A stretch of DNA of 32,894 bases, taken from the NCBI RefSeq assembly GCF_014385195.1, contig NZ_JACRTG010000021.1, positions 1-32,894 on the forward strand. The letters are read 5' to 3'. A program made the position numbers and the translations under genes. The notes under the pieces are model-generated. The model had not been told where the DNA came from. It was given only the letters and a program-made list of their open reading frames with translations, and made no database searches. This stretch comes from Paratissierella segnis (lineage in GTDB: Bacteria; Bacillota; Clostridia; Tissierellales; Tissierellaceae). Positions 7,844-16,260 of this stretch are shown here, one piece after another (within the stretch, counting starts at the first letter, position 1; every line of letters begins with the position of its first letter).

Positions 7844-9223
7844 CTAAAGTTTAACAATATATTTTTTCAACATTCTAATTGCCATATTTGGATTTATCAT
7901 TGTAAGCAACCCCATAGCCGACAGGATATATCTCTCATCAAGCAACGTTTTAGGATGCCTTGGTTTTAAAGAAGTTGGATCATCCATTGAAAACAATGCT
8001 GCTTCTAAAATCTTATCCGCATTTTTACTATTTACAATAATTCCGCCTGTTCCTATCAAATATGGCAATTCCATCAAATCCTTGCCTGTTTGAGAATACA
8101 TCATACCCATAGGTGAATAAATGGGCTCCACAACACCTGCATGTCTTTTCATGGAAATATCAACGCAGACCTTCGCAATTGCTTCATCAAATTCTATGTC
8201 CTCTTGACTTTCTGCTACAAAATCAGTATGCTCTGACCTTTTTTCAAATTCTTTTTCTATGTCAAATGATGATTGCAAATATTTTTTCATGAATTTTGTT
8301 CCGGCAGCTTCAAATACTGACATAGCCGAATACCTCATGCCCAAATCGCCTTCTACAGTTCTTTTAGAATGAGGCTCTTCCAATCCTCTAAGCATAACAG
8401 AAGGTTTGCTTGGTGCTCCTTCCGCTATAGAATGTACATCTGTCGTAGCTCCGCCAACATCTATAACAGCCAAATCTCCTATACCATCTTCATCTTTTGT
8501 ACCTACTGAAAGCACTTCAGCAGCCTTTAAAACTGATGCAGGTGTAGGCATCAATATCTCTGAGATTGTATCTTGAACATTTTCCATTCCTTTAGCATGT
8601 ATGATGTTTTTCATGAAAATATTTCTAATTGTTTCCCTTGCAGGCTCTACATTGATATGATTTAAATCCGGCATAACATTTTCTGTAACATAGTATTCTA
8701 TATCTTCCGCAAAGATTCTTTTAACCTCATCTATACAGGATTTATTTCCCGCTACAACTATCGGAATAGCTAGTTTATAATTAAAAATCATTTGTGCATT
8801 GTGCAATATGCAATCACTGTTTCCGCCGTTTGTACCTCCGGCAAGTAAGATTATATCCGCATTTGAATTTTTTATTTCTGATAACTCATCATTGTTCAAA
8901 TTAAAGCTATATGTTTTTATTACCTTAGCTCCTGCACCTAATGCTGCTCTTTTTGCAGCTTCGGCAGTCAATTCAGGAACCAAGCCGATGGCAATTATCT
9001 TTAATCCCCCTGCTGCAGAAGAACATGCTAATTTTTTAACTATATTGTACTCTCTATTAACTTTTTTATTTAGTTTATCCAATGCATTCTTATAGCCTAT
9101 AGTTACATCTGTCTCAACTGTAGTATAAGATTTTTCTGTAGCTATTATCTCTTCTTTAGCTATATCTACAAGTGTTAATTTGGTAAAAGTGCTGCCAAAA
9201 TCAATAAAAAGATATGCATCCAT
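7844..9223 (-). CDS. glmL: Glutamate mutase-associated MutL/GlmL ATPase
   Basis: Actin-like ATPase (459 aa) always found between the two glutamate mutase subunits; thought to act as a reactivating or assembly factor that exchanges damaged cobalamin, though its role is less established than the mutase itself. The N-terminus YLFIDFGSTFTKLTLVDI is the phosphate-1 motif of the ASKHA fold, LAVIDVGGATTDVHSI is the phosphate-2 motif, and IILLAGGTNGGN is also family specific. It is not the DNA mismatch-repair MutL. ATG start; 18 nt after glmS. Confidence 0.95.
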   Translation of the reverse strand: MDAYLFIDFGSTFTKLTLVDIAKEEIIATEKSYTTVETDVTIGYKNALDKLNKKVNREYNIVKKLACSSAAGGLKIIAIGLVPELTAEAAKRAALGAGAKVIKTYSFNLNNDELSEIKNSNADIILLAGGTNGGNSDCILHNAQMIFNYKLAIPIVVAGNKSCIDEVKRIFAEDIEYYVTENVMPDLNHINVEPARETIRNIFMKNIIHAKGMENVQDTISEILMPTPASVLKAAEVLSVGTKDEDGIGDLAVIDVGGATTDVHSIAEGAPSKPSVMLRGLEEPHSKRTVEGDLGMRYSAMSVFEAAGTKFMKKYLQSSFDIEKEFEKRSEHTDFVAESQEDIEFDEAIAKVCVDISMKRHAGVVEPIYSPMGMMYSQTGKDLMELPYLIGTGGIIVNSKNADKILEAALFSMDDPTSLKPRHPKTLLDERYILSAMGLLTMINPNMAIRMLKKYIVKL

Positions 9224-9241
9224 TATTATCCCTCATTTTAA

Positions 9242-9649
9242 TCAATTTAAATCTTCTTTTAAATCATGAATAGCTGTCTCTACAGAAGTTCCCGGCGGAT
9301 ATACCCTATCAAATCCCATATCTTTAAACCTTTTGTATACATCGTTCCAATTCTGTTTACCAACTACTATATTACCTCCAACATATAATCGAATACCTTC
9401 TAATCCGGCTTCATCACATTTTTCTCTCATTCCGCGGCAATCAATCTCTCCTTGACCATATAGGGAAGAAACTAAAATCGCCCCTGCATTTGTTTCAATT
9501 GCGGCGTTGATGAAGTCCTCCTGTGGGGACAAAACTCCTATATTTACCACATTAAACCCTGCATCTGTTAAAGAATAGTCTAGGATCTTATTGCCTACTG
9601 CGTGGCAATCTGAACCAATTACACCCAGTACTATAGTCTTATTATCCAA
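9242..9649 (-). CDS. glmS: Glutamate mutase sigma (B12-binding) subunit
   Basis: 135-aa cobalamin-binding subunit of glutamate mutase. The base-off/His-on signature DxHxxG is Asp14-His16-Gly19 (GSDCHAVGNK), followed by GFNVVNIGVLSPQEDF and VGGNIVVGKQNW typical of the family. It starts with TTG at 9649, eight bases after AGGAGG; no ATG is available. First gene of the nine-gene operon. The symbol follows glutamate mutase naming and should not be confused with glucosamine-6-phosphate synthase or with mismatch-repair MutS. Confidence 0.96.
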   Translation of the reverse strand: MDNKTIVLGVIGSDCHAVGNKILDYSLTDAGFNVVNIGVLSPQEDFINAAIETNAGAILVSSLYGQGEIDCRGMREKCDEAGLEGIRLYVGGNIVVGKQNWNDVYKRFKDMGFDRVYPPGTSVETAIHDLKEDLN

Positions 9650-9681
9650 TGCACTTACCTCCTTTGAAATTTAAAAATTCA

Positions 9682-9697
9682 TGCAATTTTACTGCCC
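9682..9697 (-). promoter_or_regulatory. Candidate sigma-54 (-24/-12) promoter of the glutamate fermentation operon
   Basis: On the minus strand GGGCAG-TAAAA-TTGCA matches the consensus TGGCAC-N5-TTGCA, with GG and GC at exact -24/-12 spacing. The predicted start near 9671 leaves a ~22-nt leader holding AAAGGAGG before the TTG of glmS. A sigma-70-like candidate also exists upstream (9732-9759). Confidence 0.6.
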
Positions 9698-9731
9698 TAA
9701 GGCATACATAATTAACAATCTAACTATCTTT

Positions 9732-9759
9732 ATATTAACATACAAAATGAGGATTTCAA
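9732..9759 (-). promoter_or_regulatory. Alternative sigma-70-type promoter upstream of glmS
   Basis: TTGAAA (9754-9759) and TAATAT (9732-9737) with a 16-bp spacer on the minus strand. It would give a ~75-nt leader. Moderate match only; it competes with the sigma-54 candidate as explanation of operon expression. Confidence 0.35.
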
Positions 9760-9771
9760 TGGTATATTTAC

Positions 9772-9805
9772 AAAAAAAACTGTCAATTAAAAAAATTAAC
9801 AGTTT
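9772..9805 (-). terminator. Terminator after the GNAT-fold gene
   Basis: Minus-strand stem AAACTGTTAATT / AATTGACAGTTT (one G-U) with a T-rich loop and a following T run. It separates the upstream GNAT gene from the glm operon. Confidence 0.75.
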
Positions 9806-9886
9806 AAAGGTCACGATATTGAAATAACAATTTTGTTTCATTCATTTTTCAGAATATTCGCTCGTTTCATAGGAGTTTTGATTGCT

Positions 9887-11029
9887 TTATATATCTTTTA
9901 TATAAATTCTATAAGTCTTATAAATTTCTCCTCCAAATCTTTCTATATCCCTTTTCATGTCTTCATTGTATTCCCATATTGTAGATCCTTCTCCATAATT
10001 ATAACCTTTTTTTAACGATGCGATATAAGATTGTAAATATATTGAAGATGGGACACCCTTTTTCCTATATTCCGGTACTACGAATAGTACAAAAAACCTT
10101 AATCTATCAATTTTACGTTTATACATTAAAAACTTAAATATTCCTAAAGGCAACAATCTGCCATTGAGCTCCTTTAAAACCTGATTATAGTCAGGTAAAG
10201 CGATATTGAAACCTATAGGTTTGCCATCCAGTGTTCTGGCTATATATATTAAGTCCGGATCTGCAAATGGTATGAGTTGTTTTTTCATCAATTCCAATTC
10301 TTCATCGTTAGGTGGTATAAAATCATCCCAATCCTTTGGCATAGCGTTTTCTAAAATTTCTTTTATATCACTTAATTCTTCATCCACATTCTTTAAATCT
10401 ATCTTATCTATCTTAAATTTATACTTTCCCATGGCATATGGAACCAATTTTTCATATCTATCTATATTTTCGTTTTCAATATAGCTCTTATATGCATAGC
10501 AGTCATAGTATTTAGTAAATCCGAAGTTGAGAAAATAGTCATTATAATATGGTTTGTTGTAGACGTTCATTATAAGGGTAGGGTCTTCAAAATTATCTAT
10601 TAAAAATCCTCTGTTGTCATCTCCTCCGGGAAGCGAAAGCGGACCTTTGATTGAGTTCATACCCTTATCTTTAAGCCATTCTTGAGCAAATTCCAATAGG
10701 GAATAAGCCACTTCTTCATCTTCAATTGATTCAAATAGGGATATATATCCTTCCTTAAATCCTTTTGCTTTATTTAGATAGTTATTTATACCAATTAATA
10801 TTCTTCCCGCCGGAATGCCATCCTTGTAAGCCACAAGCTTGATGTTGGGTCCTGATTCATTGAGAAAATTATTTTTGCCCGACACATATTTTTTAAAATC
10901 GGATTTTAATGGCGGAACCCATGCATCATTGCCTTTATATAGCATAAAAGGTAAATTTATGAAATCATTTAAAATTGTTCTATATGTTACTTCTTTTAAA
11001 ACTACTTGCCTTTCTATTATAGATTCCAT
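9887..11029 (-). CDS. GNAT-fold hypothetical protein (YghO-like)
   Basis: 380-aa protein resembling the widespread YghO-like group with an N-acetyltransferase fold. The N-terminal region has NLPFMLYKGNDAWVPPL, typical of this group, and a middle segment SIKGPLSLPGGDDNRGFLID followed by PYYNDYFLNFGF. The C-terminal half contains the acetyltransferase-like stretch FFVLFVVPEYRKKGVPSSIY, whose PEYRKKG resembles the acetyl-CoA pyrophosphate loop. Substrate is unknown. It has its own promoter and terminator, so is monocistronic; ATG with GAGGG site. No membrane segments or signal peptide are seen. Confidence 0.75.
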   Translation of the reverse strand: MESIIERQVVLKEVTYRTILNDFINLPFMLYKGNDAWVPPLKSDFKKYVSGKNNFLNESGPNIKLVAYKDGIPAGRILIGINNYLNKAKGFKEGYISLFESIEDEEVAYSLLEFAQEWLKDKGMNSIKGPLSLPGGDDNRGFLIDNFEDPTLIMNVYNKPYYNDYFLNFGFTKYYDCYAYKSYIENENIDRYEKLVPYAMGKYKFKIDKIDLKNVDEELSDIKEILENAMPKDWDDFIPPNDEELELMKKQLIPFADPDLIYIARTLDGKPIGFNIALPDYNQVLKELNGRLLPLGIFKFLMYKRKIDRLRFFVLFVVPEYRKKGVPSSIYLQSYIASLKKGYNYGEGSTIWEYNEDMKRDIERFGGEIYKTYRIYIKDI

Positions 11030-11062
11030 TATATCCCTCTTTTTTTAATTTTGTTTATTTTT

Positions 11063-11092
11063 ATAATAACACAAAATCTTAAATTGTTGCAA
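11063..11092 (-). promoter_or_regulatory. Promoter of the GNAT-fold gene
   Basis: TTGCAA (11087-11092) and TATTAT (11063-11068) separated by 18 bp on the minus strand, about 35 bp before the ATG. Confidence 0.55.
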
Positions 11093-11167
11093 GTTATTGA
11101 ATTTTTATGAATGAATGACTATGCTGCACAAAAGAATTTTATTGAAGCAATTCTTGCATTTTTTTGA

Positions 11168-12160
11168 TTATTTAAACATTAGATTTTTAAAATCTTTTTT
11201 TGTTATATTTCCGAAATATTTTTCCAAAGGTTCATCTTCAATAATTTTTTCTACTTCTTCCTCATTATATTTAACTCCTCTTAATTTTTCTTCTAGAATA
11301 CCTACATCTTCTGTTCCAAAAAAATCGCCAAATATTTTACAATTTTTAATAATACCTCTTTTCACATTCAATCTTATGTCAATGGACCCAAATGGAAATC
11401 TTTTATAGTTCTTGAAACTAAATTCGGGAGATTCTCCGTAATTCCATTCCCAAGTTGAATACTTTTCCCTGCATAGCATTTCTATGTCTTTTTTTTGTTC
11501 TTCGCTTAATATATATTCTTCGGGGAGTAAATTTTTATGTTCAAAAATGCTTTTAAGAAGCATTTCTTTAAATGTCAAAATATCAACATCATCCTTTAAA
11601 TAGGGCTTGATATTTGTAACACGTGATCTTACGCTTTTGATTCCTTTAGATTCAATTTTCTCCTGTTTAACATTCAATGCATTTGACAATACACTTAAAT
11701 CGGTATCGAAAAGAATAGTTCCATGATTTAACACTCTTTTTTTCCAAATGGACTGTGCTATGCCGGATAATTTCATTTCATCCAAGGTAATGTCATTTCT
11801 TCCAGATAATTTTGCTCTTATACCAAGTTTTTCAAGAGACTCCACGATAGGGATATTTATTTGTCGAAAATCAATTTTCTCCTCGCCTTTAACTTTGGTT
11901 ATAATTGAAAAATTCAAATTCCCCAAATCGTGATAAACAGCCCCTCCACCCGTTACTCTTCGTACTACCTTAATGTTATGCGCTTCTACATATTCAGAAT
12001 TTATTTCCTCCAAAGTATTTTGATTTTTCCCTACTATTATGGCAGGAGAATTTATCCACAATATGACATATTCATCTTCCATGGGTAAATTCCTAAAACA
12101 GTACTCTTCAAATGCTAAGTTGTACCATGGATCATTTGATAGATTTGTAATATATTTCAT
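11168..12160 (-). CDS. lplA: Lipoate-protein ligase A
   Basis: 330-aa ligase attaching lipoate (via lipoyl-AMP) to lipoyl domains such as those of glycine cleavage H protein or 2-oxoacid dehydrogenases. The motif VVRRVTGGGAVYHDLGNLN at ~65-83 is the lipoate/ATP-binding loop, and the Lys in DEMKLSGIAQSIW is the conserved lipoyl-AMP-contacting residue. The C-terminal ~100 residues form the accessory domain of bacterial LplA. It lies 16 nt downstream of the FAD oxidoreductase gene and is probably co-transcribed with it. A weak hairpin (AAGAATT/AATTCTT near 11134-11158) follows, but its T run is poor, so termination there is uncertain. Confidence 0.92.
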   Translation of the reverse strand: MKYITNLSNDPWYNLAFEEYCFRNLPMEDEYVILWINSPAIIVGKNQNTLEEINSEYVEAHNIKVVRRVTGGGAVYHDLGNLNFSIITKVKGEEKIDFRQINIPIVESLEKLGIRAKLSGRNDITLDEMKLSGIAQSIWKKRVLNHGTILFDTDLSVLSNALNVKQEKIESKGIKSVRSRVTNIKPYLKDDVDILTFKEMLLKSIFEHKNLLPEEYILSEEQKKDIEMLCREKYSTWEWNYGESPEFSFKNYKRFPFGSIDIRLNVKRGIIKNCKIFGDFFGTEDVGILEEKLRGVKYNEEEVEKIIEDEPLEKYFGNITKKDFKNLMFK

Positions 12161-12176
12161 ACTTACCTCCTGTTAT

Positions 12177-13361
12177 TTATTTAAACTGAATACCCTTAGC
12201 AAGATAATCTTCGACTTTAGTGTGCTTGAATACTCCATTTCTTAAAGCATTAAGCCCTTGTAAATCTCCGAAAAGTATAACACCTACCATTTCGCCATTT
12301 CTTGTAAATAGCTTATGATGTATATCTTTGGACTCGTCCTTATATTCCAGTACTTTATCATAATTTACTATATCTCCGGCGGAAAAGACTTTGATATTTC
12401 CTATATTTAAAGTGGAAAACATTTTAGGAATCTCATATTTCTTCTCAACACCACTCATATTGCTCCCGGCAACTTGCCCTTGTTCATTCGAAGCAGTCCA
12501 TAAACCCATAATTAAGTCGTCTATTTCCGCAACGTCTCCCGCAGCGTAGATATTTCCTACATTTGTTTCAAGGCATTCATTGACTTTAATACCTCTATTA
12601 TAAACTATACCGCTGTCTTTTACTAAATTTAAATTTGCTCTTATTCCGGTTGAAAACAATATTGCATCTGTAGGAACTATTTCTCCCCCATTTATTCTTA
12701 TTCCATTTACCTTATCATCCCCTAGGATTTCTTCTGTTGAATTTGGTAAATATATATTAATTCCCTCAATGGAAAGCTTCTCCGCTAACTTTTCTCCCAG
12801 TTCCCTATCCAATTGTCTGTGCAACAAATACGGTGAATGTTCTATAACATTTACATTTTTCTTTAACAATTTTAAACTCCAAGCAGCCTCAAGACCTAAA
12901 AGTCCGCCTCCGATTACCGTAACAGTCTCACAGTATTTTATGTACTCTTTAAATTCCTCTAAATCTTTTGTTGTTCTTAAGGCAAAAGTTCCTTGTTTAG
13001 ATTTTCCTTCTATGGGTAGTGTAAAAGGGCTGCTGCCTGCAGCAATTAATAATTTTTCATACTTTATTTTCTGTCCATCATTTAATTCAATTTGATTGTT
13101 ATCTATATCAATTTTTTCAACAATTTTGTTCAAAATAACATTAATATCTCTTTCTTCATACCATTTTTCATCATACATAAGTAAATCATCTTCCAATAAA
13201 TCCAAAGCTATTCCCTCTGTAAGTTTAGTTCTATAATAGGTTAAGCTTGGTTCGCTTGATACAATTGTCAATGAATCTTTATCGTCGTTTTTTCTTATTT
13301 CCTTTGCGGCAGAAAGTCCTGCTATTCCATTTCCTATAATTAGATATTTTGCATAGTTCAT
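12177..13361 (-). CDS. FAD/NAD(P)-dependent oxidoreductase, NADH:rubredoxin reductase-like
   Basis: 394-aa pyridine-nucleotide disulfide oxidoreductase-fold flavoprotein. The FAD-binding GNGIAGLSAAKEIR is at residues ~9-22, the NAD(P)H-binding VTVIGGGLLGLEAAWSL near 145-161, and the second FAD motif NIYAAGDVAEID near 270. No CxxxxC redox disulfide is seen. The layout matches NADH:rubredoxin oxidoreductases and the N-terminal part of NADH nitrite reductases; in anaerobes such enzymes feed rubredoxin in oxygen and peroxide detoxification. No rubredoxin gene is adjacent, so the electron acceptor is unassigned. First gene of a probable two-gene unit with lplA; ATG with AGGAG. Confidence 0.82.
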   Translation of the reverse strand: MNYAKYLIIGNGIAGLSAAKEIRKNDDKDSLTIVSSEPSLTYYRTKLTEGIALDLLEDDLLMYDEKWYEERDINVILNKIVEKIDIDNNQIELNDGQKIKYEKLLIAAGSSPFTLPIEGKSKQGTFALRTTKDLEEFKEYIKYCETVTVIGGGLLGLEAAWSLKLLKKNVNVIEHSPYLLHRQLDRELGEKLAEKLSIEGINIYLPNSTEEILGDDKVNGIRINGGEIVPTDAILFSTGIRANLNLVKDSGIVYNRGIKVNECLETNVGNIYAAGDVAEIDDLIMGLWTASNEQGQVAGSNMSGVEKKYEIPKMFSTLNIGNIKVFSAGDIVNYDKVLEYKDESKDIHHKLFTRNGEMVGVILFGDLQGLNALRNGVFKHTKVEDYLAKGIQFK

Positions 13362-13422
13362 TTATACACACTCCTATAATTTACTTTATTTAATAATACC
13401 CATTATTTATTGCTTAATAACT

Positions 13423-13448
13423 AAAAGGAGATGGAATATATCCATCTC
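13423..13448 (-). terminator. Terminator after potD
   Basis: Perfect 8-bp stem GAGATGGA/TCCATCTC with a 5-nt loop; on the minus strand it is followed by CCTTTTAG. The opposite strand also has a T-rich tail, so it may act both ways. Confidence 0.65.
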
Positions 13449-13484
13449 TTATTTTAGAATCCTATTCTCCTCTTTTTATTACCC

Positions 13485-13503
13485 CAAAGCTCAACCTTAG
13501 CAA
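13485..13503 (-). repeat. Copy 2 of a short shared intergenic motif
   Basis: The minus strand reads TTGCTAAGGTTGAGCTTTG, matching 930-948 at 17 of 19 positions. It sits between the potD terminator and the heptamer repeat tract. Confidence 0.4.
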
Positions 13504-13520
13504 CTCTTCACTATCTTTTC

Positions 13521-13593
13521 AATTGTAAATTGTGAATTGATTTAAATTGTGAATTGTGAATTGTGAACTGTGAATTGTGAATTGTGAATTGTA
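13521..13593 (+). repeat. Tandem heptamer repeat (AATTGTG)n
   Basis: Seven consecutive units of AATTGTG with one T-to-C change run from 13545 to 13593, preceded by two or three imperfect units. The same word occurs in dispersed form at 20531-20549, 31247-31283, 32343-32474 and 32876-32894. It fills the gap between potD and its terminator. Confidence 0.9.
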
Positions 13594-13599
13594 ATTATT

Positions 13600-14643
13600 C
13601 TATTGTTCACTTGTCAATTCTGTCCATATCCTATCGTATTCCCCGATGATATCTGTTGGATCCTTGAATATTTCCGTATTTTCTATCATTTCATCTGTAG
13701 GATATGCTACCAAGCTGTTTTTAATTTCATCTGTCAGCAGCTCTTTAGCTTCCGGTATTGGCGTCGAATATCCTATATATTCAGTATTTTTAGCTGAAAT
13801 ATCCGGTCTGGTCATAAAATCAATAAATTTCTCTGCCCCCTCCTTGTTCTTTGCGTTCTTTGGTATTACCATGGCATCAAACCATAGATTTGTGCCTTCT
13901 GAAGGTATTACATATTCCAAGTCAGGATTATCTCTAATCATTGCTACAGCATCTCCTGACCATACGACTCCGATAGCAGCATCTCCTGCAACTATAACGC
14001 CTTTTATATCATCACCAAGATAAGCATCCACCAATGGTTTTTGTCTCACAAGCTCTTCCTTTGCCGCTTCAAGCTCATCAATGTTCCTGGTATTCATAGA
14101 AAATCCCAGTTTCTTTAAAGCAACTGCCAATGAATCCCTTTGGCTATTTAACATTATTATTTGACCCTTATACTCTTCATTCCACAAATCCGCCCAGCTG
14201 GTCAAGGGTTTATCAATCATAGTCTTATTGTAAATAATCCCTACAGTACCCCACATATAGGGAACTGAATATTCATTACCCGGATCATAATCTCGATTTA
14301 GGAATTTTTCATCGATTTTAGACATATTGGGGATATTGCCCTTATCCAATTTAACCAACAAATCTTCTCGCGTCATTCTTTCAATCATATAATCTGAAGG
14401 GAATATTACATCATAGCTGCTTCCCCCTTGTTTTAACTTTACATACAGGTCTTCATTGGTAGCAAAAGTATCATATCTTACCTTGATGCCATATTCCTTC
14501 TCAAATTGTCGTATGACATCCATATCTATATAATCTCCCCAATTATACACATTGATACTTGGGGTATCATCTCCGCATCCAGTTAAAGCCAAAGTTCCTA
14601 ACAGAACAAAAACTAAAAGCAATGCCAATCCTTTTTTTGTCAA
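13600..14643 (-). CDS. potD: Spermidine/putrescine-binding lipoprotein
   Basis: 347-aa extracellular solute-binding protein of a polyamine ABC importer. Residues 1-23 form a lipoprotein signal peptide: KKGLALLLVFVLLGTLAL then the lipobox LTGC with lipidated Cys22. Mature protein begins with the PotD pattern INVYNWGDYIDMDVIRQFEKEYG and includes GSSYDVIFPSDYMIERM, both contacting-region motifs of PotD/PotF. TTG start with AAGGGGGAAG upstream; the site lies within the end of potC, with stop and start one base apart. Last gene of the potABCD operon. Confidence 0.94.
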   Translation of the reverse strand: MTKKGLALLLVFVLLGTLALTGCGDDTPSINVYNWGDYIDMDVIRQFEKEYGIKVRYDTFATNEDLYVKLKQGGSSYDVIFPSDYMIERMTREDLLVKLDKGNIPNMSKIDEKFLNRDYDPGNEYSVPYMWGTVGIIYNKTMIDKPLTSWADLWNEEYKGQIIMLNSQRDSLAVALKKLGFSMNTRNIDELEAAKEELVRQKPLVDAYLGDDIKGVIVAGDAAIGVVWSGDAVAMIRDNPDLEYVIPSEGTNLWFDAMVIPKNAKNKEGAEKFIDFMTRPDISAKNTEYIGYSTPIPEAKELLTDEIKNSLVAYPTDEMIENTEIFKDPTDIIGEYDRIWTELTSEQ

Positions 14644-14644
14644 T

Positions 14645-15430
14645 TTATCTTCCCCCTTCTATTAAATCCTTATCATTTCTTTTATTTATAGTAAACAGCA
14701 ATATTAACATACTGATAAACATCAATGTTGATAAAGCATTGATTACAGGATTTATACCCCGTCTTGCCATTGAGTATATTGCAATACTTAAATTGGATAC
14801 CCCATGTCCTGTATTAAAGAAACTTATAACAAAATCATCAATGGATAATGTAAATGCCATGAGTCCACCGGTGATTATACCCGGCATAATCTGAGGTATG
14901 ATCACCTTTCTCAGCGCATAAAAAGGAGTTGCTCCTAAATCCATTGCCGCTTCATAGAGATAAATGTTCATTTGCTTTAACTTAGGCAATATGGAGAGTA
15001 TTACATATGGTACACAAAATGTAATGTGAGATAATAACATAGTAAACAGTCCAAATTCAAGTTTAGAAAACCTAAACAATGCCATCAAAGAAACAGCTGT
15101 AAGTATATCGGGATTTAATACAGGCAAATAGTTTAGGTTAAGAATTATCTTCTTAAAAATTCCATTCATATTATAAATGCCGATAGCGGCAAAAGTCCCC
15201 AAAATCGTTGAAATAATTGAAGAGGATATGGCTATTAGCAAAGTATTGTACAAAGCCTTTAATATTTCCCTATCCTTAAACAGTTCTATATACCATTTAA
15301 GGGTAAATCCATTCCAAACACCTCTGGATTTTGAATTGTTAAACGAAAAAATTATCAGCACTATAATTGGAGCATAAAGAAACATAAAAATTAGAAAAGT
15401 ATATATACGTTTTATGCTTTTTTCTACCAT
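14645..15430 (-). CDS. potC: Spermidine/putrescine ABC transporter permease PotC
   Basis: 261-aa inner-membrane permease with about six hydrophobic segments. The EAA loop that docks on the ATPase is visible as YEAAMDLGATPFYALRKVIIPQIMPGI near residues 158-185. Arrangement downstream of potB with a 7-nt overlap is standard for the PotABCD system, which imports spermidine and/or putrescine with ATP hydrolysis by PotA. ATG start. Confidence 0.93.
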   Translation of the reverse strand: MVEKSIKRIYTFLIFMFLYAPIIVLIIFSFNNSKSRGVWNGFTLKWYIELFKDREILKALYNTLLIAISSSIISTILGTFAAIGIYNMNGIFKKIILNLNYLPVLNPDILTAVSLMALFRFSKLEFGLFTMLLSHITFCVPYVILSILPKLKQMNIYLYEAAMDLGATPFYALRKVIIPQIMPGIITGGLMAFTLSIDDFVISFFNTGHGVSNLSIAIYSMARRGINPVINALSTLMFISMLILLFTINKRNDKDLIEGGR

Positions 15431-16260
15431 AAACCCCCTCCTCCTTCTTTATCTTTATCAAATTTGGATGTAAGTCCCATAGTTATCAATATAAATATCA
15501 TCAATATAATGGACATTGAGGACCCAAAGTGCCAATCGCCTGTATATCTGAATTGCTGCTCGATTATATTGCCTATTAAACTTGATTTGTTCCCGCCCAA
15601 AAGACTTGAGATAACAAATGTACTCATAGCGGGTACAAATACCATTGTAATTCCCGTAATTACACCGGAAATACTTAAAGGAAATATAACTTTAATAAAT
15701 GTTTGTATTCTGCTTGCTCCTAAATCCTCTGCTGCTTCAATTAGTCCTTGATCTATTTTGGTTAACACAGAAAATATGGGAAGCACCATAAATGGCAGAA
15801 AGTTGTATACCATTCCCAACAATACCGCTTTGTCATTATACATTAAATCTAGCGGCTTTAACCCAATTTTAGTTATTAAAGTATTGATAAGTCCATTTCT
15901 TCCCAATAGGGTCAACCATGCATATGTCCTTAAAAGAAAATTCATCCACATCGGAATAACAAACATCAAAATCATCATATTTCTTTTGCTCGGTTTTTCC
16001 TTGGAAATAATCAATGCCATCGGGTAGCCTAATATAAGGGTTATAACTGTAGATATAAAAGCTAAATTAACAGACCTTATAAGTACCTTCATATAGATTG
16101 GAGTGAAAAATCTTTTAAAATTGTCCAAGCTAAATTGAAATTCTCCAAAATTTTGACTATCTCCTGTTGTAAATGCAAAATACAAAACAAGTACCAGAGG
16201 AATCGCAACAAATATTCCCAGCCACAATAAATAAGGATAACTAAATCGCTTTAATTTCAT
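15424..16260 (-). CDS. potB: Spermidine/putrescine ABC transporter permease PotB
   Basis: 278-aa membrane permease partner of PotC. The first hydrophobic segment (YLLWLGIFVAIPLVLVLYFAF) lies at residues ~10-30, and the EAA coupling loop reads IEAAEDLGASRIQTFIKVIFPLSISG near 173-198. Its ATG overlaps the potA stop (ATGA), so translation is coupled. Length and topology match family members. Confidence 0.93.
   Translation of the reverse strand: MKLKRFSYPYLLWLGIFVAIPLVLVLYFAFTTGDSQNFGEFQFSLDNFKRFFTPIYMKVLIRSVNLAFISTVITLILGYPMALIISKEKPSKRNMMILMFVIPMWMNFLLRTYAWLTLLGRNGLINTLITKIGLKPLDLMYNDKAVLLGMVYNFLPFMVLPIFSVLTKIDQGLIEAAEDLGASRIQTFIKVIFPLSISGVITGITMVFVPAMSTFVISSLLGGNKSSLIGNIIEQQFRYTGDWHFGSSMSIILMIFILITMGLTSKFDKDKEGGGGLW

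Noticed and set aside
7844..9649. Mismatch repair MutS/MutL reading of the glm genes
   Set aside because: Sizes and motifs (DxHxxG B12 site, ASKHA ATPase) are those of glutamate mutase components.
13521..13593. Heptamer tract as a CRISPR array or iteron origin
   Set aside because: There are no spacers, units are 7 bp and contiguous, and no cas or replication gene is nearby.
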